Shown: positions 49,951 through 59,701 of the stretch, piece by piece
How the letters are laid out: every line of letters starts with the position of its first letter
Numbering within the stretch: position 1 is the stretch's first letter
Origin: Candidatus Saccharimonadota bacterium
Lineage (GTDB): Bacteria; Patescibacteriota; Saccharimonadia; Saccharimonadales; Saccharimonadaceae
DNA: 64,000 nt
Direction of reading: 5' to 3'
Assembly (NCBI GenBank): GCA_017652105.1
Contig: JAGCBP010000016.1
Coordinates: 1 to 64,000 of the forward strand
Made by a program: the position numbers and the translations under genes
Notes under the pieces: model-generated
Database searches by the model: none
Seen by the model: the letters and a program-made list of their open reading frames with translations, nothing else
What the model was told of the DNA's origin: nothing

Positions 49951-50649
49951 ATGGATCCAGCAAACAATACTATACCAACAGCAACGCCACAACCGACACC
50001 GGCTGAGGCTCCAGCGCCACAGCCTGCAATGCAGCCTACAGCACAGCCTGCGGGGACACCGGATCAAAGCCCGGCTCCTTCGGTAAATGCTGATGTGGCA
50101 AACGCGGCACTTAACCCGCCGGTAAATCCAGTAGTAACTCCAACAGCTCCAGAGACACCGCCGGCAGCTATTCCAGAAACACCGGTAATGCCAGTTGAGC
50201 CAGTAGCGCCAGTAACTCCGGCTATACCGGAAGCTCCAGGCTCAATGTCGATGAACCAAATGTTTCAAACTCAGCCTGCAGCTCAGCCAGGTGTAATTGA
50301 CGAGACTACGGCTATTTCGGTACCGGAAGGTCCGAAAGCTCCGGATCCAGTAGAAGAGGAGCTCAAAGCTCCACTCAAAGCGGCGGAGCCAGTGCCAGGT
50401 TCGATTGGTAGTGCGGTTTCGATGCCACCAGCTGAGGGCGCTCAACCACAAAATGTTCCAGTTGATCCAGCAAATAATCCAATGACCGCAAACACTGCTC
50501 CAGTAGCAAAAAAGAATTCAATTTTTGATAAACTAACTGCTAAGACTAAGATGAACAAGAATACTTTGATTCTCTTGTGTGTGGTAGCAGGGTTGATCGT
50601 AGTGCTTTTGGTGGCTGTACTCATCATGGTCATGAACGGCATGCTCTAG
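49951..50649 (+). CDS. Pro/Ala-rich tail-anchored protein of unknown function
   Basis: 232 residues. Residues 1-180 are Pro/Ala/Thr-rich and low in aromatics, with repeating PxxP-type spacing (PAEAPAPQPAMQPTAQPAG), so probably disordered. A basic stretch precedes one C-terminal transmembrane segment (about 206-229, TLILLCVVAGLIVVLLVAVLIMV). The bulk is likely cytoplasmic. AAAGGAAA precedes the start. Not recognised. Confidence 0.7.
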   Translation: MDPANNTIPTATPQPTPAEAPAPQPAMQPTAQPAGTPDQSPAPSVNADVANAALNPPVNPVVTPTAPETPPAAIPETPVMPVEPVAPVTPAIPEAPGSMSMNQMFQTQPAAQPGVIDETTAISVPEGPKAPDPVEEELKAPLKAAEPVPGSIGSAVSMPPAEGAQPQNVPVDPANNPMTANTAPVAKKNSIFDKLTAKTKMNKNTLILLCVVAGLIVVLLVAVLIMVMNGML

Positions 50650-50688
50650 AATATTGAAAAACTCTCAAAAATATTGTAGAATATAAAT

Positions 50689-52098
50689 ATGGCTGAAAAA
50701 ATCTATATTACGACTGCAATTCCGTATGTGAATGGAGTCCCGCATGTGGGGCATGCGATGGATTATCTTCTTGCTGATGTTTGCGCGAGATATTTTGATA
50801 ATTCACGCTTCCAAGCCGGTACAGATGAACATGGTAATAAGATTTTTCAAAAAGCAAAAGAATTAAATATTCCAGTTCAGGAATATGTGGATAATAATTC
50901 TAAAAAGTTTCAAGATTTTATCCAGCGATTGGGTGTAGAATATACTGATTTTGTGAGGACAACGGATCAAGATCACGAAAAACGAGTGCAGGAAATCTGG
51001 GAAAAAGTAAAGGACCGTATTTATTTAGCAAAATACGAAGGTTGGTATTGCACGGGTTGCGAAAGATATGTGACAGAGAAGGAATACGAGGAAAACCACG
51101 GAATTTGTCCAGATCACCAAAAATCTTACGAAAGATTGGCGGAGGAAAACTATTATTTTAGACTGGCGGATTTTAAAGATCAGATTAGAGAAGCGATAGA
51201 ATCGCATAGAATGAGAGTTTTGCCGGAGTTTAGAGAAAAAGAGATTTTGAAGCTGATCGAAGATTCGCCGGATGTGTCGATTTCTCGGCCAAAGTCGCAG
51301 CTAACTTGGGGCGTGCCAGTGCCAGGCGACGAAAATCAAGTGATGTACGTATGGATGGATGCACTTTGTAATTATATTACGGTGCTAGGCTATCCAGACA
51401 AAGACATTTCTGATTCTTGGCCAGCTTATGCCCAATTTGTCGGTAAGGACATTTTGAGATTTCACGCAATTTTGTGGCCAGCAATTCTGCTAGCTTTAGG
51501 ATTGGAGCTGCCAAAAAATATCGTTTCTCACGGAATGATATTGGCTAATGGCCAAAAAATGTCAAAATCGATTGGCAATGTAATTGATCCGATCGAAGTG
51601 CTAGACAAACACGGCACAGAGGCCTTTAGATACTTCTTCCTCCGGCATATTGATACTTTCGATGACTCAGATTTCACTTGGGAAAAGTTTGAAGATGCGT
51701 ATAACAACGAACTAGCTAATGATTTGGGCAATTTAGTGCAAAGATTAGCAACTCTGTGTAAGAAAAATAATTTTGTTCTCGAAAACGATGATACACCGAC
51801 TGAGGTGGAATCGCAATACGATAATTTGATGCGAGAGTTTAGATTTAAAGAAGCCTTTGATGAGGTTTGGGAAAAAGTTCAGGCTATTAATCGGCAGATT
51901 GATGAGGATAAGCCATGGAGTTTGGCCAAAAATAATGAAACGGAAAAATTAAAACAAGTGCTGTCTAGCGAGGTGACCAATCTTTTGGAAGCAACAAACC
52001 AGCTAAAACCATTTTTGCCGGAGACTGCCAAAAGAATTGAAGAGATTTTTTCGGGGACGATTGAACCACCAAAAGAGCCATTATTTCCAAAGAATTAA
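50689..52098 (+). CDS. metG: Methionyl-tRNA synthetase
   Basis: 469 residues. YITTAIPYVNGVPHVGHAMDYL (HIGH-like HVGH), zinc-knuckle region CTGCERYVTEKEYEENHGICPDH, and KMSKS in NGQKMSKSIGNVIDP. It ends after the anticodon-binding helical domain and lacks the C-terminal tRNA-binding domain of longer MetRS. The -10 is TAGAAT (50677-50682), ending 6 nt before the start: leaderless. Confidence 0.95.
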   Translation: MAEKIYITTAIPYVNGVPHVGHAMDYLLADVCARYFDNSRFQAGTDEHGNKIFQKAKELNIPVQEYVDNNSKKFQDFIQRLGVEYTDFVRTTDQDHEKRVQEIWEKVKDRIYLAKYEGWYCTGCERYVTEKEYEENHGICPDHQKSYERLAEENYYFRLADFKDQIREAIESHRMRVLPEFREKEILKLIEDSPDVSISRPKSQLTWGVPVPGDENQVMYVWMDALCNYITVLGYPDKDISDSWPAYAQFVGKDILRFHAILWPAILLALGLELPKNIVSHGMILANGQKMSKSIGNVIDPIEVLDKHGTEAFRYFFLRHIDTFDDSDFTWEKFEDAYNNELANDLGNLVQRLATLCKKNNFVLENDDTPTEVESQYDNLMREFRFKEAFDEVWEKVQAINRQIDEDKPWSLAKNNETEKLKQVLSSEVTNLLEATNQLKPFLPETAKRIEEIFSGTIEPPKEPLFPKN

Positions 52099-52128
52099 AA
52101 AATAGGCATCGATTGATGCCTATTTTTT
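52097..52128. terminator. Bidirectional terminator
   Basis: A6-TAGGCATC (52103-52110), GATT loop, GATGCCTA (52115-52122), T6. It serves metG and the convergent aquaporin-like gene. Confidence 0.9.
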
Positions 52129-52136
52129 GTGCTGAA

Positions 52137-53054
52137 CTATTCGTTCTCGCCAGAGAGTCTAGCGGTGAACTCGGAGATGTAGAATCCGATTACACCACCG
52201 ATCATTGGGAGAAGTACATAGACGGAAAGAGCTTGGCAAACACCGCCGAAGATTTCACCGAAATTCTCACCTGATGATGGGAAAATTTGATACCACAAAG
52301 CTGTAGCTGGGTTGAACAAGAAATTGTTGTTTAGACCCAAGAAAGCAGCCGAGATAACATAGGATACTACCATAACAAAAGCAAAACCGCCAGCTACAAC
52401 AGCAGCAAAAGTAAAGGCACTGCGTTTGTATTTGATAGCACGAGCATAGAAGAATGCTACGATAATAGCGCCGATCATTTCGATCATTGCTACGACAAAG
52501 AATTTACCTTCGGCAATTTCTGTCATTGTAGGAACAGCATAAGCTGAATCGCCACCAGCGAGTTGGAATGAGTTGAAGATCACCCAACCGAGCCACGCAC
52601 CAATGATTTCAGCGACAATGTACATCACCCCACGAATAACGGAAATACGGCGAGTAGCCATCATACCGATAGTAATAATAGGGTTGATGCAAGCACCAGA
52701 AAATGCATAAATGCCAACAAAGATAGCAATTACTGCAAATGAATAAGTGGCGATGCTAGACAGACCCATTAGAGACAATGAAAATAGAAGCAAGGTGATA
52801 AGGAAGCTTCCGATAAGCTCTCCAATAAGAGCACCATAGAATTTTGGTTTTTTGAAGATAGTGAGAATGCTCTCATTTTCTTCGTATTTTTTGGCGAAGA
52901 AACCGGCAAAACAGGACTTTTTTGCTTCTGTCTTACTGGAAATAACTTCGGCCTTTTCTACAGGAGCTGTTTTTGCGACAGACTCAGTAGCAGTTTTTTT
53001 AACCGTCTTAGTAGTCTTAGACTTAGTAGACGACTTTGGCTTTTTTGTTGCCAT
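52137..53054 (-). CDS. Aquaporin-like (MIP family) channel
   Basis: 305 residues. The first 60 residues are Lys/Thr/Ser-rich and cytoplasmic. Six hydrophobic segments follow. The first pore motif is altered (SGACINPIITIG: NPI instead of NPA); the second is kept (FLFNPATALWYQ), but the usual NPAR/NPAT-D filter arginine is missing. It may carry water, glycerol or another small solute. RBS AAAGGAGG; TATAAT about 40 nt upstream on the minus strand. Confidence 0.82.
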   Translation of the reverse strand: MATKKPKSSTKSKTTKTVKKTATESVAKTAPVEKAEVISSKTEAKKSCFAGFFAKKYEENESILTIFKKPKFYGALIGELIGSFLITLLLFSLSLMGLSSIATYSFAVIAIFVGIYAFSGACINPIITIGMMATRRISVIRGVMYIVAEIIGAWLGWVIFNSFQLAGGDSAYAVPTMTEIAEGKFFVVAMIEMIGAIIVAFFYARAIKYKRSAFTFAAVVAGGFAFVMVVSYVISAAFLGLNNNFLFNPATALWYQIFPSSGENFGEIFGGVCQALSVYVLLPMIGGVIGFYISEFTARLSGENE

Positions 53055-53137
53055 ATTCCTCCTTTAGTTGATATTTACTTTATTATATCACAAAAATGTA
53101 TGCTATAATAAAAAAATAACTTATTTAGGAAAAATTT

Positions 53138-53380
53138 ATGGGAATAATTGTAAACAAAGAAAATAATAAAAATGATAATTTGGAGCGGAGGATTTCGGCT
53201 GACCTTCGGGCGAGAGCGGTAAAAGAAGCTCCGGATGGCGAAGTGACAGATTTTGCGAGCGATTCCGAATATACGAAAGATACTAAAAAAACTGGTCGCT
53301 TCGCTTGGGTTTGGATTGTTTTGATTGTACTGGCGATAATTTCTTTAGTGATTATATTTATGCCAGCTTCTAGAAATTAA
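53138..53380 (+). CDS. Small single-pass membrane protein
   Basis: 80 residues: a polar, charged N-terminal half and one C-terminal transmembrane segment (about 53-75, FAWVWIVLIVLAIISLVIIFM). Unknown function. TATGCTATAAT near 53100 and an AGGA ribosome binding site support expression. It ends 28 nt before the large gene at 53408, with which it might be functionally linked. Confidence 0.6.
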   Translation: MGIIVNKENNKNDNLERRISADLRARAVKEAPDGEVTDFASDSEYTKDTKKTGRFAWVWIVLIVLAIISLVIIFMPASRN

Positions 53381-53407
53381 GCACAAGTGATATAATATAT
53401 ATTATAT

Positions 53408-56338
53408 ATGGACGAAAATTTAGGCTCTAATGATCCGTATCGTGGAATGGATTCTGGAGAAGAAGGAATTCGGCCGGATTTTTTGAGGAATAAAGGCGAG
53501 GCCGGTAAAGGAGCGTTGGCTGCGGCAGAAAATATAGCCAGTATGGCAATTGCCGCAAAAACTGGTAAAGCACCAAGTGGGGCGGCCGGTGGGGTGGCCG
53601 GTGAATCTGCGGGTGGTATAAAATCCGCTAAAAATGGAGTTAAAGAGGGCTTTAAATCTAGTGTAGGAAAAACCTCTGAAGGAGAAGAAAAATCCGGAAG
53701 TTTATATAAAGGTAACCGCTCAGAAAAAACAAAAGAAGATGGTGAGGCCAAACTCGATGTGCCAAAAGGTCTAAAGGCTGCTGCACCATTTTTGATTTTG
53801 TTTATTGCGCTTGGTGGGATTTTGTTTTTACTAATTGGTTTGCCGGTTTTGATGATTGGTGCGATAGATTATAATTTACAAAAAGTGTTAGGGTTTACGG
53901 AAACTGTAGGTATTTTGGAAAAACAGGGCGAGCATGTGACTGCAGAAATGATGGCGAGCGGCAAGATGCCAACTAAATATTCATCGGATTTAGCGGCGAA
54001 TGGGATGGAAATAGGACAGGTTCTGGCTAATGGGGATTTTGTGAGGACAGACGTTTACATTGCCGATATCGAAAACCGCAATGATTTGGTGGCTTCGGCG
54101 AGTGGGTTTAATTACATCAGCGATGATGAAGGGCAGTTAGCGATGCTTTATAATGGTAAGATTATAGCGGCAGACGATTTTGTAGCGGCGGTTGAATCGG
54201 ATCCCAAATTATATGCAGCCTATGCGAACGCAGCAAATATTTCTACTAAATATTATTATGGTGATGATGTAGAAAAAGTTTATCAAGATATGGGAATTTC
54301 GCGGGGGAACTTTAATGATTGGGAAACTACAGGCGACTACGAGGAAGATGAAAAAAATTATCGTGAAATTCTAACCAGAGTGTTGGACAAAAAAGCTTCA
54401 CTTGTAGTAGGTGGCAAAAATCATGATACGATAGCTCCTCAGGCGACTGCTGACGTAGAGCCATCAACTATCGTATTAGATAATTCTGGTACTTGGCAAG
54501 AGCCGATGACTGATGGTGATGCTGCTGAAAAAGATAAAATAGCCGCAAATAAAACCAAAGAATACATTACCGGATGGCATATTGAGGAGTACAATCCTAC
54601 AGATACTAGTGGTAACCCTATGAAAAATCCAGACGGAAGTTTAGTTATAAAAAAGCGATGGGCTCCAGATTACAGTACAAATGCTACAGCTAGAGCATCA
54701 GAACTTTTGAACACTGCGGTTTCTTCGGGTGAGCCGTATTTAGCATCGAGCGCTTTTGTTGCAGTAGAGGAATCGATTCAACGAGCAAGAGTGGATGGCG
54801 ATGGTCCAGTTAATCATGTTATGAATAGTTTAACCGAGAGTACAGAAGTTGAATATCAAGATGTAGCGACTGCCGAGATGAAAAAAAGCACGCTTTCAAT
54901 ACTAGAAACAGATAATTTTCGAGCGGTGGTATCAGATGCGCCATACTCTCTCGATGAAGCGGAAAATTTTGGTAGGGACAGGGTTCTGAAAACTACTGGG
55001 CAAGGGGGAAACCCCGATGTTATAAAAATGACTACAGTAGGAGTTGGAGATAATAAGAGCGCAAGTTCGGTATCTAGAAATGGTTTGCTTGGTCCGGCTG
55101 CTGATGAAGCGACTGTTGCAAAAGCCAACGAAAATGTAGCTATGATGATGTCTAAATCTAATTCTGAGATGTTTCAGAGTGTTGTAGGCGGTAACAGGAT
55201 CATTGAGGGTGGCTCGTTCCTTTCTAATACGATTAACTCAAAAGTAATCGGTGCAGTACCATCGAACGAAGAAGCAGTAGCCAAGTATTACCGAACTGTT
55301 AAAGAAACTCTGGATAGAAAAGACGAAGCTGAAAGAGCTACGCTGAGCCCATTTGATATCTCTTCTCCAAATACGTTCCTCGGAAGTATTGTGCATAATT
55401 TTGCTAAGGCTACAATCAGAAATTATAATAGTGGTGGATTGAATTCGCTGGCGGCAGCAATTGATACTACGGGTACGGCGGTAGCATCGCTTACCGGTTC
55501 AGCTTCGGCGGAGGGGATTGGCCAGACTTATACAACTCTTTCGGGCAATGGTTGCGAAACGGTGGGAGCGGTAGGTGTTACAGGGGATATTTATTGCACC
55601 TCCCATAACACTGTGGAGGCAGATTATACGCATCTAACGCGTGACGAATGGAAAGGGGTAGTTTTATATACAAAAGATGATGGTACAGTGGTGACATTAG
55701 GAGATTCTTTGGATGAGGAAAACAAAATTAAAGACAAGAGTGAGTTGGCGGATTTTGTAGCGGTGGGAATGGATAGGTATGCAACTGTGGGAGTGAGGAG
55801 TGCAAATGCTTGCGAGGCTTATCGCAACTCGCACGATAATTTTTGGGAACAATTAAAAGGTAAGTTGCTAGATATGGCGGGACTTTATGATAGTTGCGAA
55901 GGTGTAGAGGAAAAATATTCTACTGGTGCATACTATACTTTTGGTGGTACAGGCGCAGCGGAATACACGAAGTATCTGTCTGGATACATGCTCTACGACG
56001 AAGTCTATTCTTTGCTTTCTGACCAAGAAAGCACTGTGGCGGAATATCGAGATAGATATTATACGGCGCATCCACAAAATCGTTCCGAGGCCGGCATAAT
56101 TGCTATGAGGTCTGGTATGAGCGTAGATGAAGCGGAAATGGCCTTGGCCTACGCAGATTATCTAAACATGATTGCAAATTATGATGCATCTGATCGCTTT
56201 GCCTTCGGGAGACCACTCTTTGAATTTGACACACCAATGTTAATTGATTATAGTGATACTTTGGCTTTGAATCTTTATGCTTGGCATCTGAAAGAAACTG
56301 AATACGATGACCTTCGAACCCGCAATTTTGTGGTATAA
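53408..56338 (+). CDS. Large membrane-anchored extracytoplasmic protein, unknown
   Basis: 976 residues. Residues 1-120 are Gly/Ala/Lys-rich and cytoplasmic. One long hydrophobic segment (about 122-155, APFLILFIALGGILFLLIGL) follows, then over 800 residues probably outside the cell, with few repeats and four to five cysteines in the region 715-840 (GNGCETVG, GDIYC, ANACEAY, YDSCEG). I do not recognise a domain. The topology could fit a surface or secretion-apparatus component. TATAAT (53391-53396) lies 11 nt before the ATG, a very short leader with no Shine-Dalgarno sequence. Confidence 0.75.
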   Translation: MDENLGSNDPYRGMDSGEEGIRPDFLRNKGEAGKGALAAAENIASMAIAAKTGKAPSGAAGGVAGESAGGIKSAKNGVKEGFKSSVGKTSEGEEKSGSLYKGNRSEKTKEDGEAKLDVPKGLKAAAPFLILFIALGGILFLLIGLPVLMIGAIDYNLQKVLGFTETVGILEKQGEHVTAEMMASGKMPTKYSSDLAANGMEIGQVLANGDFVRTDVYIADIENRNDLVASASGFNYISDDEGQLAMLYNGKIIAADDFVAAVESDPKLYAAYANAANISTKYYYGDDVEKVYQDMGISRGNFNDWETTGDYEEDEKNYREILTRVLDKKASLVVGGKNHDTIAPQATADVEPSTIVLDNSGTWQEPMTDGDAAEKDKIAANKTKEYITGWHIEEYNPTDTSGNPMKNPDGSLVIKKRWAPDYSTNATARASELLNTAVSSGEPYLASSAFVAVEESIQRARVDGDGPVNHVMNSLTESTEVEYQDVATAEMKKSTLSILETDNFRAVVSDAPYSLDEAENFGRDRVLKTTGQGGNPDVIKMTTVGVGDNKSASSVSRNGLLGPAADEATVAKANENVAMMMSKSNSEMFQSVVGGNRIIEGGSFLSNTINSKVIGAVPSNEEAVAKYYRTVKETLDRKDEAERATLSPFDISSPNTFLGSIVHNFAKATIRNYNSGGLNSLAAAIDTTGTAVASLTGSASAEGIGQTYTTLSGNGCETVGAVGVTGDIYCTSHNTVEADYTHLTRDEWKGVVLYTKDDGTVVTLGDSLDEENKIKDKSELADFVAVGMDRYATVGVRSANACEAYRNSHDNFWEQLKGKLLDMAGLYDSCEGVEEKYSTGAYYTFGGTGAAEYTKYLSGYMLYDEVYSLLSDQESTVAEYRDRYYTAHPQNRSEAGIIAMRSGMSVDEAEMALAYADYLNMIANYDASDRFAFGRPLFEFDTPMLIDYSDTLALNLYAWHLKETEYDDLRTRNFVV

Positions 56339-56349
56339 TAATATATAGT

Positions 56350-57309
56350 ATGGATGAACTAGAGAGACTCAAAAAAGAGTTAAAAGATTTGAATGCGGAG
56401 TACGCAAAGATAAAAGATGTACCAAAAGAAAAACGCAGCCAGTTTGGCAAAGAATTAAATGCCAAAAAAATGGCTTTGCTTGACAAGATTATGAAGGCTG
56501 AAGAATCTCAGTACGATGCAAAAGTGGAAGCGTTAGACATCAGTGCGCCGTGTGCACCGAATGAGAATTTGCCAGAATTATATCCAGTAGAGCAAGGTTC
56601 GAGGCATCCTTTGATGGTAGAGCTAGACCGAGTGATTTCGATTTATCAAATGATGGGCTTTGATGTGATGGAAAGCCGTCAGCTTGATGATGAATACCAT
56701 ATGTTTGACTCTTTGAATTTTCCAAAAGAACATCCGGCTAGAGATGGCTACGATACTTTTAGGACGGAGGAAGGTTTGATTCCGCCGGCTCATACTTCTA
56801 CGATGCAAAATCGAGCGCTGAAACGTTATAAGCATAAACTAGACGAAGGGCAAAACATTGCCGTAGTGATACCAGGCAGAGTTTATCGTAACGAGGATGT
56901 GGACGCTACGCACGAGCACACTTTTTATCAATGTGAAGGCGTGTATGTATCGCGCGATTGTACAATGGGGCAAATGTTAGGAATTTTACGCGAATTTTTC
57001 GAAAAATATTATGAGCAAAAATTAAACATTCGGACTCAGCCGGGATATTTTCCGTTTACAGAGCCAAGCCTTGAGTTTATGATCGAAAAGCCAAAAACTC
57101 TAGGTGGCAAAAAGGGTGATTTTCTAGAAATGCTAGGATGTGGGATGATTCATCCAAATGTACTCAAGATGGCCGGAATTGATCCAACCGAGTATCACGG
57201 TTTTGCATGGGGCGGTGGAATCGACAGGCTAGTGATGCTCAGATATGGCCTCAAAGATGTGCGGCATTTTGAAAGCGGAAATCTAAACTTTTTAAGGAAT
57301 TTTAAATAG
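56350..57309 (+). CDS. pheS: Phenylalanyl-tRNA synthetase alpha subunit
   Basis: 319 residues. An N-terminal coiled coil (about 1-75) binds tRNA. The class II core contains HPLMVELDRVISIYQMMGF, TSTMQNRAL, GRVYRNEDVDATHEHTFYQCEGV, FTEPSLEF and AWGGGIDRLVMLRYG. It forms an alpha2-beta2 enzyme with PheT. TATAAT ends 10 nt before the start. pheT follows after 8 nt. Confidence 0.96.
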   Translation: MDELERLKKELKDLNAEYAKIKDVPKEKRSQFGKELNAKKMALLDKIMKAEESQYDAKVEALDISAPCAPNENLPELYPVEQGSRHPLMVELDRVISIYQMMGFDVMESRQLDDEYHMFDSLNFPKEHPARDGYDTFRTEEGLIPPAHTSTMQNRALKRYKHKLDEGQNIAVVIPGRVYRNEDVDATHEHTFYQCEGVYVSRDCTMGQMLGILREFFEKYYEQKLNIRTQPGYFPFTEPSLEFMIEKPKTLGGKKGDFLEMLGCGMIHPNVLKMAGIDPTEYHGFAWGGGIDRLVMLRYGLKDVRHFESGNLNFLRNFK

Positions 57310-57317
57310 GAGGCCTG

Positions 57318-59666
57318 ATGTTAATTTCACTGAATTGGATTAAAAAATATGTAGATGTAGAAATTCCGGACGAGGAATTGGTTCGTTTGATTGGCGCGAG
57401 ATTAGTGGAAGTAGAAGGGGTGATTGATGAAAGCCATAAATACGATAATATATATGTTGTGCAAGTAGCTGCGGCCGAAAAGATACCCGACACACATTTG
57501 ACACTTTGTCAAATAGATGTTGGTAAAAAAGATTTAGTGCAGGTGGTCTGTGGTGCGCCAAATGTGCGAGAGGGGATGTTGGCGGCTTGGATAGCGCCGG
57601 GTGCCGTGGTGCCAGCTTCGGTGCACGAGGACACGCCGTTTGTAATCGGTAAGCGCAAAATGCTAAACAAATACGATTCCAATGGGATGCTAGCCGGAGC
57701 GGATGAACTAGATTTTGGCGATGACCATTCTGGAATTGTAGAAATTGATCCAGAAATGGCACGCCCGGGCGAGCTGCTCAAAGATGTCTTTGAACTAGAC
57801 GATAAAATTCTGGAAATTGAGAATAAGTCTTTAACGCATCGGCCAGACACTTTTGGGATTATTGGTTTTGCGCGGGAAGTGGCGGGGATTCTAGGCAAGA
57901 GTTTTGATTTTGAATATCAAGACACTAATCTCAAAGTGACAGGAGATATCAGTGTTAAAATTTTGGATAAAGGTATTTGTGAGCGTTACAGCGCGGTAGT
58001 ATTAGAAAAACACGGAGAAATCAAAAACAAATATCTCTCGTGGATGGACACAATTTTATCTAAATCCGGCATGAAGCCAATTGGTCCAATTGTAGATGTC
58101 ACAAATTATTTAATGCTTCTAACTGGCCAGCCACTCCACGCGTTTGATTTTGACAAATTTATCAAAGTTGGCAAGAGTTTTAAGCCAGAAATTAATGTAC
58201 GATTAGCTAAAAAAGGTGAGAAATTGGTGCTCCTAGATGATACAGAAGCGGTATTAAACGAAAATGATATCGTGATTTGCAGCGGCGAGACACCGGTGGC
58301 TCTGGCTGGTGCGATGGGTGGTAAGAATACTATGATTGATGAAACCACCAGAAATGTGATTATCGAGTCAGCGACTTTTTCTCTATACAATTTGCGCAAA
58401 ACGCAAATGGCGCACGGGATTTTTTCGGAAGCAATTACGAGATTTACTAAGGGGCAGCCGCCATATCAATGTCTCAAGGTGGCGGATGCAGCAGCGGAAA
58501 TGCTCTCGGCCGGTTTTAAAGTTACGAGCGTAGCAGATACCCAGAAAAAACCGGAGGAGTCGGTAGTAATTGACATAAACATTAATGAAATTAATGATTT
58601 GCTGGGTACTGAGTATGATAAAAAGACAATCGTAAATACGCTTTCTAACGTAGGTTTTAAATTGAGTGCAAAGAGCGACAATCTGAGAATTGTGGTGCCG
58701 CTTTGGCGAACTGATATCCGTATTAAAGAGGATATTATCGAGGAAGTGGGGAGGCTTTTGGGATATGATAATATTAGACCGGTTTTGCCATTGCATGGTA
58801 CGGCGGACAAAAATGAAATTTTGAGTCTCAAAACAAAAGTGCGAGACATGATGAGTTCATTTGGAGCGAACGAAGTTTTAACTTATAGTTTTGTAAGTGA
58901 AAAATTATTAGAAAAAGTCGGGCAAGATCTAAATAAATCTTACAAAATAGTCAATTCGATTTCGCCGGAGCTGCAATTGATTCGCCAATCGATTGTGCCG
59001 AGTTTGCTTGACAAGGCATATGTCAATCAAAAATTGCCGGTAGATAAATTTGCAATTTTTGAAATAAACCAAGTATATACGAAAACGCGGCAGGTTGACA
59101 GCGAAAATGTCCCAGTATCGCAAATGAATTTGGGTTTTGTTTTGGCGGAAAGAAAAACTAAAGGCGCGGCATACTATAAAGCTAAATTATATGTTGAAAA
59201 ATTACTTGAGGCTCTAAATATCAAGGCAGATTTTTTGCCAAAAAAGCACGACAGCGAGGATAGCAAGCCATTCGAGGATAAGCGCTTGGCAGAGATTTGG
59301 GTGGATGGTGAATATATTGGTGTGGTAGGCGAGTTCAAAAACTCAGTGCGGCGGAACTTTAAGCTCGAGGATTTCTTAGCTGGTTTTGAATTGAATTTCG
59401 AAAAATTACAGGAACATTTTACGCCGACTAGAGAGATTGATGTCCGGCCGGTAGTAGACAAGCGAGATTTAACGATAGAAACGAACGAAACCTACGGTGA
59501 AATTATCGAAAAAATTCAAAAAGTTTTGGAGAAAAATCAACTAGACGCGGAGATTTCGCCGCTGGCAATTTATCAACCAGAAACAATTAAACATATCTCG
59601 GTGCATCTTGAATTCAAACAAAAGATAGATGACAAAGTGATGCATGAGCTCGAAGCACTTAAATAA
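57318..59666 (+). CDS. pheT: Phenylalanyl-tRNA synthetase beta subunit
   Basis: 782 residues, normal length. Opens MLISLNWIKKYVDVEIPDEEL; tRNA-binding EMAP-like domain (about 40-150), B3/B4 editing domain, B5 domain (VDININEINDLLGTEYD), catalytic-like domain and C-terminal ferredoxin-fold anticodon-binding domain (VVDKRDLTIETNETYGEIIEKI). RBS AGGAGG directly behind pheS. Confidence 0.96.
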   Translation: MLISLNWIKKYVDVEIPDEELVRLIGARLVEVEGVIDESHKYDNIYVVQVAAAEKIPDTHLTLCQIDVGKKDLVQVVCGAPNVREGMLAAWIAPGAVVPASVHEDTPFVIGKRKMLNKYDSNGMLAGADELDFGDDHSGIVEIDPEMARPGELLKDVFELDDKILEIENKSLTHRPDTFGIIGFAREVAGILGKSFDFEYQDTNLKVTGDISVKILDKGICERYSAVVLEKHGEIKNKYLSWMDTILSKSGMKPIGPIVDVTNYLMLLTGQPLHAFDFDKFIKVGKSFKPEINVRLAKKGEKLVLLDDTEAVLNENDIVICSGETPVALAGAMGGKNTMIDETTRNVIIESATFSLYNLRKTQMAHGIFSEAITRFTKGQPPYQCLKVADAAAEMLSAGFKVTSVADTQKKPEESVVIDININEINDLLGTEYDKKTIVNTLSNVGFKLSAKSDNLRIVVPLWRTDIRIKEDIIEEVGRLLGYDNIRPVLPLHGTADKNEILSLKTKVRDMMSSFGANEVLTYSFVSEKLLEKVGQDLNKSYKIVNSISPELQLIRQSIVPSLLDKAYVNQKLPVDKFAIFEINQVYTKTRQVDSENVPVSQMNLGFVLAERKTKGAAYYKAKLYVEKLLEALNIKADFLPKKHDSEDSKPFEDKRLAEIWVDGEYIGVVGEFKNSVRRNFKLEDFLAGFELNFEKLQEHFTPTREIDVRPVVDKRDLTIETNETYGEIIEKIQKVLEKNQLDAEISPLAIYQPETIKHISVHLEFKQKIDDKVMHELEALK

Positions 59667-59701
59667 TTTGCATTCTATTTTGTTTATGGTAAAATAGAAA
59701 T

